DNA from: a candidate division KSB1 bacterium
GTDB lineage: Bacteria > Zhuqueibacterota > Zhuqueibacteria > Thermofontimicrobiales > Thermofontimicrobiaceae
DNA length: 64,000 nucleotides
Direction of reading: 5' to 3'
NCBI GenBank assembly: GCA_034506395.1
Contig: JAPDPQ010000013.1
Coordinates: forward strand, 62,001 to 126,000
Below, piece by piece: positions 27,547 through 35,816 of the stretch. Within the stretch, counting starts at the first letter, position 1. Each line of letters begins with the position of its first letter. The position numbers were made by a program, and so were the translations under genes. The notes beneath the pieces were generated by a model. It saw nothing but the letters and a program-made list of their open reading frames with translations. It was not told the DNA's origin and ran no database searches.

Positions 27547-27575
27547 AAAATAAGATTTTTAAACATAAATGTCAA
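27547..27575 (-). promoter_or_regulatory. Predicted promoter of the ileS leader transcript
   Basis: Minus strand: TTGACA (27575-27570), 17-bp spacer, TATTTT (27552-27547). The transcript would start near 27540 and carry a leader of about 360 bases before ileS. Confidence 0.75.
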
Positions 27576-27714
27576 GACTTAATTTGAATTTTAAAAATTT
27601 TTTATTATGGATTTGGCTCGGCAAAGGCTCTTTTATGCTAACTAATTATTCAATGATCAGCAGTGGGCAACCGTGAAATCATAATGCTGCTATCCTGTTC
27701 TTTCGAATTTTCTC

Positions 27715-27743
27715 TTGACATTTTGTTGAATATTTATTAAAAT
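27715..27743 (+). promoter_or_regulatory. Promoter of the Cys4 protein gene, implying a leaderless mRNA
   Basis: TTGACA (27715-27720), 17-bp spacer, TAAAAT (27738-27743). The ATG is at 27750, only 6 bases after the -10, where the transcript itself should begin. No Shine-Dalgarno site precedes the ATG. Confidence 0.75.
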
Positions 27744-27749
27744 TGTGCC

Positions 27750-28565
27750 ATGAATAAAGAACAATTAAAAAGGTTGGCTCAGAATCCCAATCATATCCCT
27801 GGGATCTACAATTATTGCGATCGGTGGTGCGAAAGGTGTGCATTCACAGCGCGCTGCCTGAACTTTGCCATGCAGCAGAACGAGAAAAAGGCTCGGAAGA
27901 GCTATACCATCGCTGATGAAGAATTCTGGCAAGAAATCTATGATAATCTCGCTGTTGCCAAGGAGATGCTGGAGGAGATGTTGGAACAGCAGGGCATCGA
28001 GATTAACCAGCAAGAGATGGAAGCGGTGATGAATGCCCAAGAACAGAAACGTCGGGAGGCTGAATCGCACGAATTGGCGCAAACCGCACGAAAATATGGC
28101 ACCATGGTGGACTCCTGGTTCAAGAAGAATCGAGCAATGTTCAAACAGCGCGAGAAGGATTTGCGCACTGAATTTTCCATTGGTCTTGAGCAACGTCAAC
28201 TGATCAACGAGGCTCGTCAGATCGTCGATGCCACTGAAGTCATCGGCTGGTATCAGCATCAGATCTATGTCAAGCTAATGCGAGCACTGACACATTTCGA
28301 TGACGAAATGGAACTTGAAGATCCGATTCAGAACGATGCCAACGGCTCTGCCAAAGTCGCCCTTATCGGCATCGATCGCTCGATCGCGGCATGGTCGAAA
28401 CTGAACGACATGTTCCCAGAAAAGTCTGATACGATCTTAGATATTTTGCTGATTTTAGATCGGCTGCGCAAGAAAATTGACCAGTATTTTCCCAACGCCC
28501 GTGCATTTCTGCGGCCAGGTTTCGATACCCTCGTCGGTCACGGGTTATCTGAAAGCTCCGGATGA
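27750..28565 (+). CDS. Protein with an N-terminal four-cysteine cluster, unknown function
   Basis: Not recognised. Residues 20-40 hold YNYCDRWCERCAFTARCLNF, a C-x3-C-x2-C-x5-C cluster (C23, C27, C30, C36) that could bind zinc or an iron-sulphur cluster. The remaining 230 residues are helical and highly charged: an acidic coiled stretch at about 65-95 (AKEMLEEMLEQQGIEINQQEMEAVMNAQ), then helical segments up to a C-terminal VGHGLSESSG. No membrane segment. The promoter sits so close that the mRNA is probably leaderless. The gene stands alone; the following gap 28566-28924 (359 bp) shows no feature. Confidence 0.75.
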   Translation: MNKEQLKRLAQNPNHIPGIYNYCDRWCERCAFTARCLNFAMQQNEKKARKSYTIADEEFWQEIYDNLAVAKEMLEEMLEQQGIEINQQEMEAVMNAQEQKRREAESHELAQTARKYGTMVDSWFKKNRAMFKQREKDLRTEFSIGLEQRQLINEARQIVDATEVIGWYQHQIYVKLMRALTHFDDEMELEDPIQNDANGSAKVALIGIDRSIAAWSKLNDMFPEKSDTILDILLILDRLRKKIDQYFPNARAFLRPGFDTLVGHGLSESSG

Positions 28566-28924
28566 TATCGCTCCGCAGATCATGGCGGCCGCCTCGTCCA
28601 ATCTGAAGGGATCTCCGTGCTGCTCATGCGAAGCAACGGTGCCTTCCATTTAGTTTTTCGTTTGAAATTCCATTGCAAACGATCGCAATGGTTCAATTCC
28701 ATTTATTCTTGCACAGCCATGTTTATGTCAAATACACCCAGGCAAAATTTGTATTCTTTTTTTTAAATAAAGTGTTATCCCTCGGTTCAACACCAAAAAA
28801 TTCTGGCCGAGAGCGCCGACGGAAGGAATTTTTTATCACTCAATTTAAATAACTGTCGGATCACCATCGCGACGTTTCATAAATAGATTCATCCGAACCA
28901 TATTTTTAGCACCCTGAATTGCTG
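28566..28924. other. Gene-free 359 bp
   Basis: No coding frame, terminator or convincing promoter was seen. A T-rich stretch at about 28756-28765 is not preceded by a stem. Confidence 0.4.
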
Positions 28925-31228
28925 ATGGACTTAGCCCAATTGACAAGCGTTGTTTATTTGACGATCGGGGTAGTTTTATGCCTGATTGGAATTCTGATTT
29001 TTCGGGAAAGCCCGTCGCAACGCGTTCACCGTGCCACCGCCGTCATGATCTTTTTGGCATCGCTGGGTCCCATCATGGGCGCGTTTGGATTGATTCTAAA
29101 TCGAATGGGAAGCAAGATCAATCTCGACGTGGAGCTGTTCCGAAGGATTTTTTTGGTATGGGAATTTTTTTTCCCCCAGCTCCTCTATTTCTCGATGATC
29201 TTTCCCAGAGAGCGCGGCTTGATCCGACAGCACCCCCGCACGATTTATCTGATTTACCTTCCTCATTTCTTGCATTTCTGGGTGGTCTGGTTATTCCGAA
29301 GTCCGGATAGCTTCATGGCTATTGCTTCCCAAATCGTATCAAATTATAATTCAGAGCTGTTGCTGCGTCCAATCTTACTTGTGTTCAATCTTCTCCTCGG
29401 GATGCTCGGAGTATTCTATGAATTTCATACCAACTTCTTTGCCCTGATCAATTTGATCTATGTCATCGCGGCGATTTTCATCATGTATAAAGGATATCAA
29501 GAGCTGACCTCGTCCAGGGCCAAACGACAAGCGGCATTGGTGCTATGGGGCATCCGTGTCAGCGTGGGACTCTATGCGGTGGCGTTTCTGTTGCCAAAGC
29601 TGCTGCCAATTGAAACATCGGACGCCGTGATTTATTTCTTGACCATTCTTGCACTATTAATCGGTGCTGGATCCATTGCCTGGGCCATCATAAAATATCA
29701 ATTCCTCGACATTAGCCAGCAAATCAGGCAACGATTTCTATTTTCCATTTGCACTGGTTTGATTATTGGTATCTATTTGCTATTGTACAATCAATGCCGC
29801 CAGCTTAGCACCTCGCTGATCGGATTGCAGTTGCCTTTGCTGGAAATTATGTTCATCATCATCGCTGTGGTAATATTTCAGCCGACGCTCTCTGGTATTG
29901 ATCATATTATCCAGAAATTGTTTGGCAGAGAAAAAGCAGATGCCGACCAATTGTTGCAACAGCTTAGCCATGAGATTCTCACTATATTAGATTTTTCCCA
30001 GCTCAGGGAAAAAATTACCAATGCCTTAGCTGAGAACTTAATGTTGGAAAACGTGCATCTCATCGCTCGGAATAAAGCAGGTGATTTTGTGCTGAATGAT
30101 TTTGAAGATACTGGTGCAGAAAATGATAAATTTTCATCCCATGGGGATTTTATCAGAGCGATCGAGCAGATCAATCGGCCGGTTGGCTTTGATGAATTAA
30201 TTCCTCAAATCAAAGATCCAGTAGAAATTGATTTGCTCAATCGATTGAATTGCTACTTGCTTATTCCGCTGGCGCATCGTGGCACGCTGAATGGCATCTT
30301 GTGCCTGGGCAATAAACTCACGAGAACCTCGTTTTCCGCTGAGGACGCCAGGTTGCTCAATGTACTCTCGAATCAAATTGCGATCGCATTAGAAAATATT
30401 GATCTCTATCGCACGAAACTGGAACAGCAGCAAATTCAAAAAGAGATCCTGGTGGCGCGGGAAATCCAAAAAGCTCTGCTTCCCTCCCATGTCCCTCAGG
30501 GCAGCACCTTCGAAATCTCCGCGATGAATATCCCATCGAAAGAGGTGGGTGGCGATTATTACGATTTCATCCAGTTCGATGACGACCTCATCGGGATTGC
30601 CATCGGCGATATCTCGGGCAAAGGGATCCCTGGTGCAATGCTCATGTCCAATTTGCAGGCCACGCTTCGAGCATCGGTATGGCAGTTCGGCGATCCAGCC
30701 GAAATAATGAAACGCATCAATGCGCAGATTGCAAAAACCACATCTGCCGAAAAATTCGCTACGTTTTTCTATGGCATCCTCGATGCCAAAAAACTCACTT
30801 TCACCTTCAGCAATGCTGGACACAATTACCCAATCATCAAAAAACAAAACGGTCAATTCTGCCATTTGACAGAAGGCGGGCTTGTCATCGGTGTCAATCC
30901 AAATTTTGAGTACCATCAAACAGAAATGAAACTCGATCCCGGCGACACTTTGATTTTTTACACCGATGGGATCACCGAGGCGTTAAACCCCCAGCTTGAA
31001 GAATTTGGCGAGCAACGGCTTCTCGATATTATTTTGAACTGGAGCTATAAATCTGCCGAGGAGCTGCGCAATTTGATCTATGAGGAGATGATCAAGTTCA
31101 CTGAGGGACAAGGCCAATACGATGATCTCACCTTGATTGTGCTGAGAATTTTGCCTTCAAACGATTGGCCGACGACCAATTTCTATTTTAAAGATGAAAC
31201 GACGGGAGAGAGAAAGGCTGGAGGTTAA
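28925..31228 (+). CDS. Membrane sensor with GAF domain and SpoIIE/RsbU-type PP2C phosphatase
   Basis: Three parts. The N-terminal 330 residues have about nine membrane helices arranged like histidine-kinase 7TM sensors (YLTIGVVLCLIGILIF onward). Residues about 350-490 are a GAF domain (FSQLREKITNALAENLMLENVHLIARN ... LLIPLAHRGTLNGILCLGNK). Residues about 510-755 are a SpoIIE-type serine phosphatase: EIQKALLPS, SKEVGGDYYDF, GDISGKGIPGAMLMSNLQATLR, YTDGITEALN and YDDLTLIVLRI, with the metal-binding aspartates intact. Such proteins dephosphorylate anti-sigma-factor antagonists. No STAS antagonist or anti-sigma kinase adjoins it. ATG 28925 is preferred over TTG 28919. Confidence 0.9.
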   Translation: MDLAQLTSVVYLTIGVVLCLIGILIFRESPSQRVHRATAVMIFLASLGPIMGAFGLILNRMGSKINLDVELFRRIFLVWEFFFPQLLYFSMIFPRERGLIRQHPRTIYLIYLPHFLHFWVVWLFRSPDSFMAIASQIVSNYNSELLLRPILLVFNLLLGMLGVFYEFHTNFFALINLIYVIAAIFIMYKGYQELTSSRAKRQAALVLWGIRVSVGLYAVAFLLPKLLPIETSDAVIYFLTILALLIGAGSIAWAIIKYQFLDISQQIRQRFLFSICTGLIIGIYLLLYNQCRQLSTSLIGLQLPLLEIMFIIIAVVIFQPTLSGIDHIIQKLFGREKADADQLLQQLSHEILTILDFSQLREKITNALAENLMLENVHLIARNKAGDFVLNDFEDTGAENDKFSSHGDFIRAIEQINRPVGFDELIPQIKDPVEIDLLNRLNCYLLIPLAHRGTLNGILCLGNKLTRTSFSAEDARLLNVLSNQIAIALENIDLYRTKLEQQQIQKEILVAREIQKALLPSHVPQGSTFEISAMNIPSKEVGGDYYDFIQFDDDLIGIAIGDISGKGIPGAMLMSNLQATLRASVWQFGDPAEIMKRINAQIAKTTSAEKFATFFYGILDAKKLTFTFSNAGHNYPIIKKQNGQFCHLTEGGLVIGVNPNFEYHQTEMKLDPGDTLIFYTDGITEALNPQLEEFGEQRLLDIILNWSYKSAEELRNLIYEEMIKFTEGQGQYDDLTLIVLRILPSNDWPTTNFYFKDETTGERKAGG

Positions 31229-31300
31229 CGAAAAATAGCATGAATGGAAATAGCGATGAACAAATGAGTGCTTTGCTGGAATTATGGAGAAGCTTCAGTG

Positions 31301-31341
31301 AAACGAAATACCCGACAAATCATCTGTCGGGTATTTCGTTT
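31301..31341. terminator. Bidirectional terminator between convergent genes
   Basis: Perfect 17-bp stem: AAACGAAATACCCGACA (31301-31317) pairs with TGTCGGGTATTTCGTTT (31325-31341) around a 7-base loop. A T-rich end on each strand serves both the phosphatase gene and the secreted pseudo-protease gene. Confidence 0.88.
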
Positions 31342-31365
31342 TAGATTGCTTGTTGAGCCTAAATA

Positions 31366-34300
31366 TTATTCAAGAAGGATCATCTTTTTAGTTGCATTGA
31401 ACTCGCCAGCCCGGAATTGATAGAGATACATTCCGCTCGGCACTTTTATCCCCTGGCTGTCGCGGCCATCCCATCGCACCTCATGCACACCCGCGGAAAC
31501 CGTTCCATCAACCAGCCGAATAATTTCCTGCCCCATCATGTTATAGATGGCAAGTATCACCCTTGATTCTTGCGGAAGCTGGAATCGAATACTGGTCTCT
31601 GGATTGAACGGATTGGGATAGTTTTGTTCCACTTGGTAATTGTTGGGTATTTGTGCTAGGGGTGCTGGTTGAGCGCTCTGCATGGGGAGCTGAACAAAAT
31701 TATTAGGCAACGAATTGCCTTCCTGTTGGGTATAAATCTCAACTTCACCAATCTGGCAATAATCCGATTGTGAAGGATCTGGACGATCTAACACCAGTTT
31801 TATGTATTTCGCCGGAACTGGATCGAAATAGAAGCTTTCCCAATCCCCTGTTGTCTTTGTGGCGCTGAAAACCTTTGAGAAATCGCCAGGCTTTATACCA
31901 GAAGTTGAAACCTCCAAATGAAACGCCTTGAGCCATCGGAATGAGAATCGGACTCCTGTATCGGTCAAGATTCTGATTTTTGAGATATTCTTAATGGACT
32001 GGTCGGCAAAACTGAAGATCACATGAGCTGGCGGATCCAAAGTCATCGCGGTGACTGTCCCATCCCAATCACTGATATCACCATCGATGGCGTTGGACCA
32101 GCTCTCGGCTGGGTCAGTGGGTGTTCCATAAGTGACTACCAGCTCAGCGCGATCACTCTTCACGAAATCGGCGCGACCAAAGACCTGGAGCTCCCCAAGT
32201 TGACAGTAGGCAGTAGAAGCTGCTGTTGGTTGGTCGACGATCAGTTTGATAAATTTAACCGTTTGAGCTGGAAAAGAGAATTCTTCCCATCCTCCAATAA
32301 GCTTTTGCCCGGTGACCAATGGGAGAAAATCCGCCTCTTGCGTTCCAGTAATGGAGTACAAAATGCGGAAATGGGTGACCCAGCGGTTTTTGAATCCAAC
32401 CTTGGTATCCGTTAGCAGTTTAATCTTCTCAATTTTGCTGAATCCCCCACCCAAAAATCCGAAAATGGCATAAGGAGCTCGCTGAGATGAGGTAAAGGCA
32501 GTTACCGTTCCATCCCAATCTTCTATATCATTATCAATTGCATTGTCCCAACCTTCCCCTTCGAACGCAGGGCTGCCCTCAATAAATGTCAATAGGGCTG
32601 GTGTGAGCTGAACGGCCACCGGCCTGCTGGCAGTAGCCCACGGACCAACCAATCCAGCTTTATTTTTGGCTTGAACCGAGGCTAATAACGCTTGACCATC
32701 ATTCGCTGGGACGATGGCAGTTGGAGATTCGCCAATCCATTGATCAAAGACGACCGCACTATCGGCATTCAAGTCGATCACTCTGAGCCGATAGCTGGCG
32801 ATACCACTAAGATCATCACTGGCTGGATCCCAGGAGAACGGAACATCGAAGTAATTCACTGCCGTGGCCTCGGAACTTGGCTTGCCTGGAGCGCTCGGCG
32901 GCGTCAGATCTATGGTGATTCCATCACTCCAGTCTGACCAGTCGCTCACACCAATAGCTGCATTATGCACACGGATGCGTGCGTACAGGGTCTGGCCATG
33001 CTTTCCAGCTACCTTGTATTCCAATTTTCGGGTGATCCATTTATCAAAAACATCGCTGCGACCAATTGCGGTTCCGACCTGAAGTTTGTAATTCATGATC
33101 ACCCCGCTCTCTTCATCGATGGCAGGATTCCATCGAAATAAGACGCTATCTTTTCCAGTGAACTCGCCCTCATCGAATGGCCCGCCCTGAAGGATCGGCG
33201 GTGTGAGATCGATCAAAATCCCATCGCTCACCCCAGACCATGGGCCACAAAGCCCCACCCCGTTAGTCGCGCAAACCCGCGCATAAAGGGTTTGATTGTG
33301 ACCGCCATTCGCAACGAAGGACAAATCGGCGACTGTTGTATCGGCAATATCTTTTGCGCCGGGGCTGGTTCCCACCTGAATCCGATACCCGACGATCCCA
33401 GACTCTGGGTCATTCGCCTCGCTCCAAGTAAATGGCACAGCAGCTTTGTTGGTAAATCGTCCCAAATCCTTGGGCACCCCAGGTGCCGTAGGACGCGTCT
33501 CTACGATGAAGACGCTGTCGCTCGCATCACTCAGATTCTTAAACGTGTCAGTGATTCTCAACAAACACTGAAAGGATGGTTTCACTGAAGCGGGGATATT
33601 CCATTGATAAAAGCCGCTGTCTGGCAAGTTGGTTACCAGGTTCTGCCAAGAACTACCATTGTCATAAGAGATATCGATAGTAATGAGTCCTGACCCGCCA
33701 GCAGTGAACCACTGGATAGTATTGGTTTCGCCGATGACATACACCTCACCTGGCCCTGGATTGGCAAGCTCGATGTATGGGTCTCGGACCTGCAATTTTT
33801 TTGAGGCAATGAATGCGAAATTATTTTTTTCGTTGAACTCGATAATTTCATTGTTCGGATCAATGATCCAACCGATATAATATTCACCCGCAGGAATTGG
33901 TTCTGGGAATATCCCTTGCCAGATCGCATGTCGCCATGAAAATGGCGGAATTGATGGGATCTGGGTGGTTCCAATAAGATAGTCAGAATTGGGATCAATT
34001 TCTGCATCCACTGAGGCGTAGTATGCAATGGTGAACCCTCCAGAGCGATTGGTACCGATATTGCGCACATCATTCCAGATCCGAAACCTGGTAAATCCTC
34101 GGACCACAGTAGTGCCCTGAAAATCGGACCACTTCGCCCCATCGTCGATCAAATCCGGCAGATCTGTTGGGGGCAAATCCTGTTTTAGCCATTGCTCCAA
34201 TTGAGCAATATTATTATTGTTAAAACGGACCGCCATATTCATTTTACTATTGTTATCTTCGCCAATATGAAGCGACACAATTTTTCTGGTGTTACCGTCC

Positions 34301-35238
34301 ATGACCCAGATGGGCATGCCATCTTGCCCGTCGAAGGCATCCATTTTATGCCACAGAAAATTTTCATCCACGCTGCTTGCCGAATCACTGTCGAAATAAA
34401 GGCAAAGCCCAAAATCAAGATCCACTGGATAACCAGCACAATAGAAAACGCGTTTGTACCAGTTCAGATCGCTCGTAGTGAAGCGGGTCATCCATCCAGT
34501 GAAATTCGCTAATTGACGATCTAGCGTCACCAGCGCCCAATCGTATTCTGGCAATGATGTCTGAGTCCAAGCTTCAGGAACTCGGATCTTCACAGCCCAT
34601 GCGCTATAAAAGGGTGTATAATCATTGTCCAATCCCGGAATGATCTCAACCGATTTTGCCATGCCGCCAAATTCTTGGCGATAGACATTATGGGCTACAG
34701 TTAAGCAGTGAAAACCGATGCCGTCATCCCGACCGATGAGAACACCTGTCCCAACAAACTGATCCCCACTTGGAAAAATGATATATAATTTGCAAATGGT
34801 GCGCCACGGGAAATCAACGGTTGGCGAAATCTTAATCCGACCATCAGGTGAGAACACTGCAGAAATTGCCTCTTGCTGATCATTTCGATCCGAAGATGGT
34901 TGGCGATTTTGGCTCAAAACGGAAGGCAATATTGAGTCGTTATAAATTGCGTGATTAGTTGTTCCAGAAATCACATCATATTCGATTGTCGCGAGAGGAT
35001 TCAAGATAGCTGATTTACGAGAGGAATTGGAAAACTTCGGACTAGGAATAGGAAGCCAATGCTTTTTATCTTCTGATAATTTTAGAAAGGGATTGTCTTT
35101 TCCTTTTGCATAAGATAAGATGGCATCATCGTTGTCAAAACTGCTCTGCCCCAAGATCCCTGACGTTGGAATAATCAGCAGGCAGATCAAAATACTGATA
35201 ATGCGCAATGGTCCCATTTGAATTGGTTCTCTTTTCAT
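31366..35238 (-). CDS. Giant secreted protein: V8-like pseudo-protease, CARDB, FN3-like and discoidin-like domains, FlgD-like sorting tail
   Basis: A signal peptide (residues 8-31) is followed at about 140-355 by a trypsin/V8-like domain with H183 (LTVAHNV) and D233 (EYDWALV). The nucleophile block reads FDGQDGMPIW, so the expected Ser is Asp306 (codon 34323-34321), which predicts loss of protease activity. Then come a CARDB domain (about 376-486), an Ig-like part, three FN3-like repeats (582-876), and two discoidin/F5-8C-like domains (876-1022 and 1029-1166). Last is the YPNPFNPETSIRFQLP ... SGMYLYQF module (about 1205-1290) used for type IX-like export or surface attachment. It probably binds an extracellular ligand rather than cutting it. 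GGAG precedes ATG 35238. Confidence 0.85.
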   Translation of the reverse strand: MKREPIQMGPLRIISILICLLIIPTSGILGQSSFDNDDAILSYAKGKDNPFLKLSEDKKHWLPIPSPKFSNSSRKSAILNPLATIEYDVISGTTNHAIYNDSILPSVLSQNRQPSSDRNDQQEAISAVFSPDGRIKISPTVDFPWRTICKLYIIFPSGDQFVGTGVLIGRDDGIGFHCLTVAHNVYRQEFGGMAKSVEIIPGLDNDYTPFYSAWAVKIRVPEAWTQTSLPEYDWALVTLDRQLANFTGWMTRFTTSDLNWYKRVFYCAGYPVDLDFGLCLYFDSDSASSVDENFLWHKMDAFDGQDGMPIWVMDGNTRKIVSLHIGEDNNSKMNMAVRFNNNNIAQLEQWLKQDLPPTDLPDLIDDGAKWSDFQGTTVVRGFTRFRIWNDVRNIGTNRSGGFTIAYYASVDAEIDPNSDYLIGTTQIPSIPPFSWRHAIWQGIFPEPIPAGEYYIGWIIDPNNEIIEFNEKNNFAFIASKKLQVRDPYIELANPGPGEVYVIGETNTIQWFTAGGSGLITIDISYDNGSSWQNLVTNLPDSGFYQWNIPASVKPSFQCLLRITDTFKNLSDASDSVFIVETRPTAPGVPKDLGRFTNKAAVPFTWSEANDPESGIVGYRIQVGTSPGAKDIADTTVADLSFVANGGHNQTLYARVCATNGVGLCGPWSGVSDGILIDLTPPILQGGPFDEGEFTGKDSVLFRWNPAIDEESGVIMNYKLQVGTAIGRSDVFDKWITRKLEYKVAGKHGQTLYARIRVHNAAIGVSDWSDWSDGITIDLTPPSAPGKPSSEATAVNYFDVPFSWDPASDDLSGIASYRLRVIDLNADSAVVFDQWIGESPTAIVPANDGQALLASVQAKNKAGLVGPWATASRPVAVQLTPALLTFIEGSPAFEGEGWDNAIDNDIEDWDGTVTAFTSSQRAPYAIFGFLGGGFSKIEKIKLLTDTKVGFKNRWVTHFRILYSITGTQEADFLPLVTGQKLIGGWEEFSFPAQTVKFIKLIVDQPTAASTAYCQLGELQVFGRADFVKSDRAELVVTYGTPTDPAESWSNAIDGDISDWDGTVTAMTLDPPAHVIFSFADQSIKNISKIRILTDTGVRFSFRWLKAFHLEVSTSGIKPGDFSKVFSATKTTGDWESFYFDPVPAKYIKLVLDRPDPSQSDYCQIGEVEIYTQQEGNSLPNNFVQLPMQSAQPAPLAQIPNNYQVEQNYPNPFNPETSIRFQLPQESRVILAIYNMMGQEIIRLVDGTVSAGVHEVRWDGRDSQGIKVPSGMYLYQFRAGEFNATKKMILLE

Positions 35239-35653
35239 GGCTCATATCTCCCCAACTTAGTGATAGAAATCATTTAATGAAAATGCAAAGTAGTTTATGT
35301 CTTTTCTGTTTATTGTAATGCATAATATTGGCGTAAATGATCTGACAAATAAAACTACCCACCAAGCTCAAAATCTGAAGTCACATTTTTTACGCCGCAA
35401 GATAAAACAATTTTTTTTAATTGTCAAGTAGATTTTGCTAAGTCTTGAAATCAAGCATTTCTGATTCAATCATTCAACGCCTTTTGATCTGGATATAGGT
35501 GCAAACCTTGAGCTTCTGTTGGTTTGCTTTTCTGAGTTAGAATACCAAGAAATTCAATTTTGTAATCATTTTCATGATAATAATATAGCTTTTTCGAATA
35601 AATTGAATTGATCTTTATCACAAAAACTAAATATGTGTTACAGGAGTTTTCTA

Positions 35654-35682
35654 TTGATTTTGAAATTAATTTTTTGTATAAT
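35654..35682 (+). promoter_or_regulatory. Predicted promoter of the gingipain-like chimera gene
   Basis: TTGATT (35654-35659), 17-bp spacer, TATAAT (35677-35682), in the 578-bp gap 35239-35816. The transcript would have a leader of about 127 bases. The remainder of the gap is AT-rich and shows nothing else. Confidence 0.68.
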
Positions 35683-35816
35683 TCATCATAAAATCGACCA
35701 AAATGCAATTTGTTGTGATGATAAAGTGTTCTTTGAATCCGTTTCCATCAAATCAAATAACCGATCTGCATCGTGCTTCCGCAACCCCACCCTCATTCAT
35801 CCAAAAGGAGACTCCC

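Noticed and set aside
35466..35708. Minus-strand frame of 80 codons in an AT-rich gap
   Set aside because: It starts with TTG, has no ribosome site and lies over the predicted promoter of the gingipain-like gene.
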